This document shows, one piece after another, positions 61,334-64,000 of a DNA stretch of 64,000 nucleotides (the first letter of the stretch is position 1; each line of letters starts with the position of its first letter). The translations under genes and the position numbers were made by a program. This stretch comes from Vibrio penaeicida (lineage in GTDB: Bacteria; Pseudomonadota; Gammaproteobacteria; Enterobacterales; Vibrionaceae). The notes below the pieces were generated by a model, which ran no database searches, had not been told where the DNA came from, and saw only the letters and a list, made by a program, of their open reading frames with translations. The stretch lies in assembly GCF_030689305.1 (NCBI RefSeq), contig NZ_JAUYVM010000001.1, positions 658,020 through 722,019 of the forward strand. The letters run 5' to 3'.

Positions 61334-64000
61334 TTATGAGCGGCGTCTAGCCATCCCCGTTCTCAACATGGCACCAAGGCAAAGGAAGATAAACAGCAGC
61401 ACGTTGACCGCTGCGCCACTTCCCGTTTTGACGTTGAAGTCCGTATACGTTTTAGACGCAACGCCACCTGGATCCACGATCGTGCCATTGGCTTCGCCAT
61501 CCATGTCATTCGGTCCGCCATCTTGGATAGTCATTTTGATGCACCAGTGACCCGCAGTCAGTGCGCGAGGTTGACCATTCTCTTCGTAAGCGCCACTTTC
61601 TGGTGCTGGGCAGTACCCTTTTTCACCTTGAACAGAGCTCAACACATTGTGTTGGTCTTCTACGAAGTCAAACCACCCTTTATCGACACTGTATTTGCGA
61701 TAGATCGCCTCCTCCGGAATCGGGTGGGTTTGAGGAATCACAACGCTAGCCGACTGACCGTGCTCGCTCAGCTCACGAATTTCAAAATCGAAAACACCAC
61801 CGACATTGCTGGCAAAGTCTTTCTCGAAGGTCTGATCTTGTTCTTTGAGTAGTACCCCAAAGTGAGCGGTATTCGAGGAACGACTACCTAATGTCAACGT
61901 GGTGCCCGCAGAGGATTGCAACACGTGAGTGTGATGGTGCCTAGCTTCATGAGCGATAACATTGCTATTGAATGACTCTGGGTCGAGGTAGTCCGGCACA
62001 CCATCGGCGTCATTATCGGCATAAGACTCTGATACGTCATCCATGCCATCACCATCGGTATCAATCCCAGCACTCAACGCTGCCAACGAAGTTTTGATCA
62101 CCACGTTATGCTTGCTTGATACAGACAACGCAGGTGTTCCTGAATCGGTGACAACAACAATAATCTCATGATGACCTAACGGCAATAACGTTGGATCGAA
62201 CGTAACCACAGAACCAGATGCGCTTCGCTGATTCAACTCATCAGGCAAGTGCCACTCAAACGTATGTGTGTCCTTACTGTTGCCATCAGATACCACGGCT
62301 GCCACCGAAACCATTCCGCTAGCATGAGAAAGCAAAGTGCGGCGCTCTTGGTTTTGGGTGATTTGCACTTCCAGCTCTGGTGCAAGATTGTGTTCTGAAA
62401 TTGTGACTACGTGTTGAGTCAATTTCGCCACGTTAAGTGTTCCGTCGATATTTGGTATCACAAGGTGGAGACGCTCATCCCCCTCTGATACGTTGTCTTG
62501 CACACTTAGGAAACGTATGACTTGCTCGGTTTCACCTTCAGAAAACACCACATGCCCAGATTCTAAGGTATGATCGCTTCCCCATTGAGCCGTTGAATCG
62601 GATGTCACCTCAAACGGTACGACCAACGGATACACTGGAGATTCACCATTTAGGTGAATAGCAACACTGATCTCCGCTCCCTCTTCCACGCGCTGACTTT
62701 GTTCAAACGCAATCAATGGATGAATCGCAACGACTTGGTTCAGCTCCACTTGATTTCCAGCGGCATCGGTCGCAGTGTAGGTGAAACTGTGGTTACCCGG
62801 CTTCAAGTACTTGTACTCCGGTTGTGGCGACACAGCCACTGGACCGTCTTTGGTGTCATGAGCAGAAACGACACCCACTTCAACTTTAGTGAACACGCCG
62901 GATGCGTTCAGTTCGATGTGTTGGTTGTCTGCTAGGAAGACAGGCGCAACGGAATCTTGTGTGGGATCTGTTTCCGCTAGGAACTCATCGAGATTAGACA
63001 TGCCGTCACCATCGAGATCGGTATGCGCATCGGCTGACGAACGTGGATCCAATCCATATTGTTCTTCAAACGCGTTGCTCATCCCATCGCCGTCTATATC
63101 CACATCACGGATATCCGCAATCCCATCGCCATCCAAGTCGCCTTGCACGGTAATGCTAAATACAGGTAATAGAACCGTCGCATTACCATCAGATACTCCG
63201 AGTTGGATATCAGCGTATGTACCAACATTAGCTTGGCTTGGCGCACCTGAAAGGGTACCCGTTACCGAATCAAACGTTGCCCAATCAGGTTTGTTGCCAA
63301 TGTTGAAGGTCAATGTGTCGTTTGTATCCACGTCCGAAGCCGTTGGAACAAAGCGATATTCGGCGTTCTCGATAACCGTTGTGGCTGGTGTACCCGAAAT
63401 CACTGGTGCATCGTTCACGTTGGTCACCGTCAGCGAAAATGCAGCCATGCTGGCTGTCGCTTTGGCGGCGTCTTCAACGGAAATCACGATGTTTTCAGTG
63501 TGACCAACGTGATCATTGGTTGGCGTGCCGGACAGCTCACCGGTTGCTGTGTTGAACGTTGACCAAGCAGGCTGATTCTCAATACTGAAGGTGTGGCTGT
63601 CGCCACTATCTGCATCCGTCATTGTCGGAGTAAAGCGGTATGCTTCGTCTTCATTTACGGTCGTGGCTGGCATGCCGGAAATCACAGGAACGTCATTGAC
63701 GTTGGTCACCGTCAGCGTAAACGCAGGAAGGCTGGCTTTCGCTTTGGCACCGTCTTCTACCGCGATCACGATGTTGGCTGTGCTGCCTACATGATCGTTA
63801 GTTGGCGTGCCCGATAGCGTACCCGTAGCGGTGTCAAACATTGCCCAAACTGGCTTGTTCACAATGCTGAAGGTGTGGCTGTCGCCATTATCTGCATCCG
63901 TCATTGTCGGAGTAAAGCGGTACGCTTCGTCTTCATTTACGGTCGTGGCTGGCATGCCGGAAATCACAGGAACGTCATTGACGTTGGTCACCGTCAGCGT
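61334..64000 (-). CDS. Large surface protein with cadherin/Ig-like repeats (5' end beyond the window)
   Basis: At least 888 codons, the N-terminus lies outside. From the N-terminal side: several CADG/He_PIG-type repeats (NEDEAYRFTP, SGTPTNDHVG), calcium-binding DGDG thrombospondin-like segments (DLDGDGIADIRDVDIDGDGM), a Calx-beta-like domain (VVFSEGETEQVIRFL), more Ig-like domains, and a choice-of-anchor-U-like region. The C-terminus GSGAAVNVLLFIFLCLGAML plus an Arg-rich end (ARRRS) is a sorting-type signal, similar to GlyGly-CTERM/rhombosortase substrates. It should be an exported, Ca-binding adhesin or surface protein. Confidence 0.8.
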   Translation of the reverse strand, partial: TLTVTNVNDVPVISGMPATTVNEDEAYRFTPTMTDADNGDSHTFSIVNKPVWAMFDTATGTLSGTPTNDHVGSTANIVIAVEDGAKAKASLPAFTLTVTNVNDVPVISGMPATTVNEDEAYRFTPTMTDADSGDSHTFSIENQPAWSTFNTATGELSGTPTNDHVGHTENIVISVEDAAKATASMAAFSLTVTNVNDAPVISGTPATTVIENAEYRFVPTASDVDTNDTLTFNIGNKPDWATFDSVTGTLSGAPSQANVGTYADIQLGVSDGNATVLLPVFSITVQGDLDGDGIADIRDVDIDGDGMSNAFEEQYGLDPRSSADAHTDLDGDGMSNLDEFLAETDPTQDSVAPVFLADNQHIELNASGVFTKVEVGVVSAHDTKDGPVAVSPQPEYKYLKPGNHSFTYTATDAAGNQVELNQVVAIHPLIAFEQSQRVEEGAEISVAIHLNGESPVYPLVVPFEVTSDSTAQWGSDHTLESGHVVFSEGETEQVIRFLSVQDNVSEGDERLHLVIPNIDGTLNVAKLTQHVVTISEHNLAPELEVQITQNQERRTLLSHASGMVSVAAVVSDGNSKDTHTFEWHLPDELNQRSASGSVVTFDPTLLPLGHHEIIVVVTDSGTPALSVSSKHNVVIKTSLAALSAGIDTDGDGMDDVSESYADNDADGVPDYLDPESFNSNVIAHEARHHHTHVLQSSAGTTLTLGSRSSNTAHFGVLLKEQDQTFEKDFASNVGGVFDFEIRELSEHGQSASVVIPQTHPIPEEAIYRKYSVDKGWFDFVEDQHNVLSSVQGEKGYCPAPESGAYEENGQPRALTAGHWCIKMTIQDGGPNDMDGEANGTIVDPGGVASKTYTDFNVKTGSGAAVNVLLFIFLCLGAMLRTGMARRRS
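63583..64000 (-). repeat. Near-identical 282-bp repeat units in the surface-protein gene
   Basis: The sequence at 63583-63718 recurs at 63865-64000 with only two visible base differences, an offset of 282 bp (94 codons, one CADG/Ig domain). The array continues past the window. High identity suggests recent duplication or homogenisation. Confidence 0.85.

Noticed and set aside
62889..63503. 204-codon plus-strand ORF inside the surface-protein gene
   Set aside because: Complement of the repeated CADG domains, which produce long open antisense frames.
1..64000. CRISPR arrays, tRNA/rRNA genes, prophage or IS elements
   Set aside because: I looked for repeat-spacer patterns, tRNA-like cloverleaves, integrase, transposase and terminal inverted repeats, and saw none.

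Overview
The window reads as one chromosomal segment of a marine gammaproteobacterium of the Vibrionaceae, most likely Vibrio. The evidence is the complete sodium-pumping NADH:quinone reductase operon (nqrA-F, apbE, nqrM), the bolA-rlmG-yajG-ppi-ampG order, the csdA-csdE-tcdA-mltA-argA-recD-recB-recC order, and moderate AT content with typical Vibrio-like proteins. I see no rRNA, tRNA, IS element, prophage, integron or CRISPR array. The species cannot be fixed from the sequence alone.

Layout: 1-1.6 kb, the end of a FliG-like gene translationally coupled to MotA-like and MotB-like genes (an orphan stator-type unit). 1.7-6.1 kb, a very long AsmA-family protein and a small secreted protein. 6.3-13.5 kb, the Na+-NQR operon with its flavin transferase and maturation factor on the minus strand. 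13.9-18.2 kb, bolA, the 23S rRNA methyltransferase rlmG, a YajG lipoprotein, a periplasmic cyclophilin and an AmpG-type muropeptide permease. 18.3-20.4 kb, an ECF sigma factor with its ChrR-type zinc anti-sigma factor, next to a LON-domain protein; both transcription units carry the same ECF-like promoter. 20.8-24.3 kb, a Tsx-like porin, panE, a YajL/DJ-1 protein and the cysteine desulfurase csdA. 24.4-28.2 kb, an outer-membrane barrel, csdE, tcdA, mltA and a small membrane protein. 28.5-39.9 kb, argA, an unknown 94-residue ORF with a structured leader, and recD-recB-recC (without ptrA).

40-48 kb holds unlinked housekeeping and accessory genes: a methyltransferase, a TehA-like transporter divergent from a LysR regulator, the SOS gene yebG with a LexA-like box, dapD, a MalY/PatB-type lyase, a Pmp3-type membrane peptide, a FrnE-like DsbA protein and a MOSC protein. 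48.4-52.7 kb is an alternative chaperone-usher pilus operon (DUF4402-like pilin, minor subunit, chaperone, CooC/TcfC-like usher) preceded by about 800 bp of very AT-rich DNA. 53.5-58 kb has a gamma-glutamylcyclotransferase-like gene and a CdaR-GntP-glycerate kinase catabolic unit. 58-59.9 kb is a Sel1-repeat protein behind a ChaN/Tiki-like gene that is split by a frame change. 60-64 kb has an RRF-family protein, a small outer-membrane barrel and the C-terminal part of a giant cadherin-like/Ig-like surface protein that runs off the window.

Functional links: ApbE attaches FMN to the SGAT threonines visible in NqrB and NqrC, and NqrM supplies a maturation step. CsdA and CsdE pass sulfur, with TcdA alongside. 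RecBCD is complete. CdaR probably switches on glycerate uptake and phosphorylation. The most promising unexplained items are the FliG-MotA-MotB-like unit, the shared ECF promoter at the LON-domain gene, the split Tiki-like/Sel1 operon, the 94-aa ORF with leader, and a scatter of short, recently expanded tandem repeats (15-19 bp units) at four loci.
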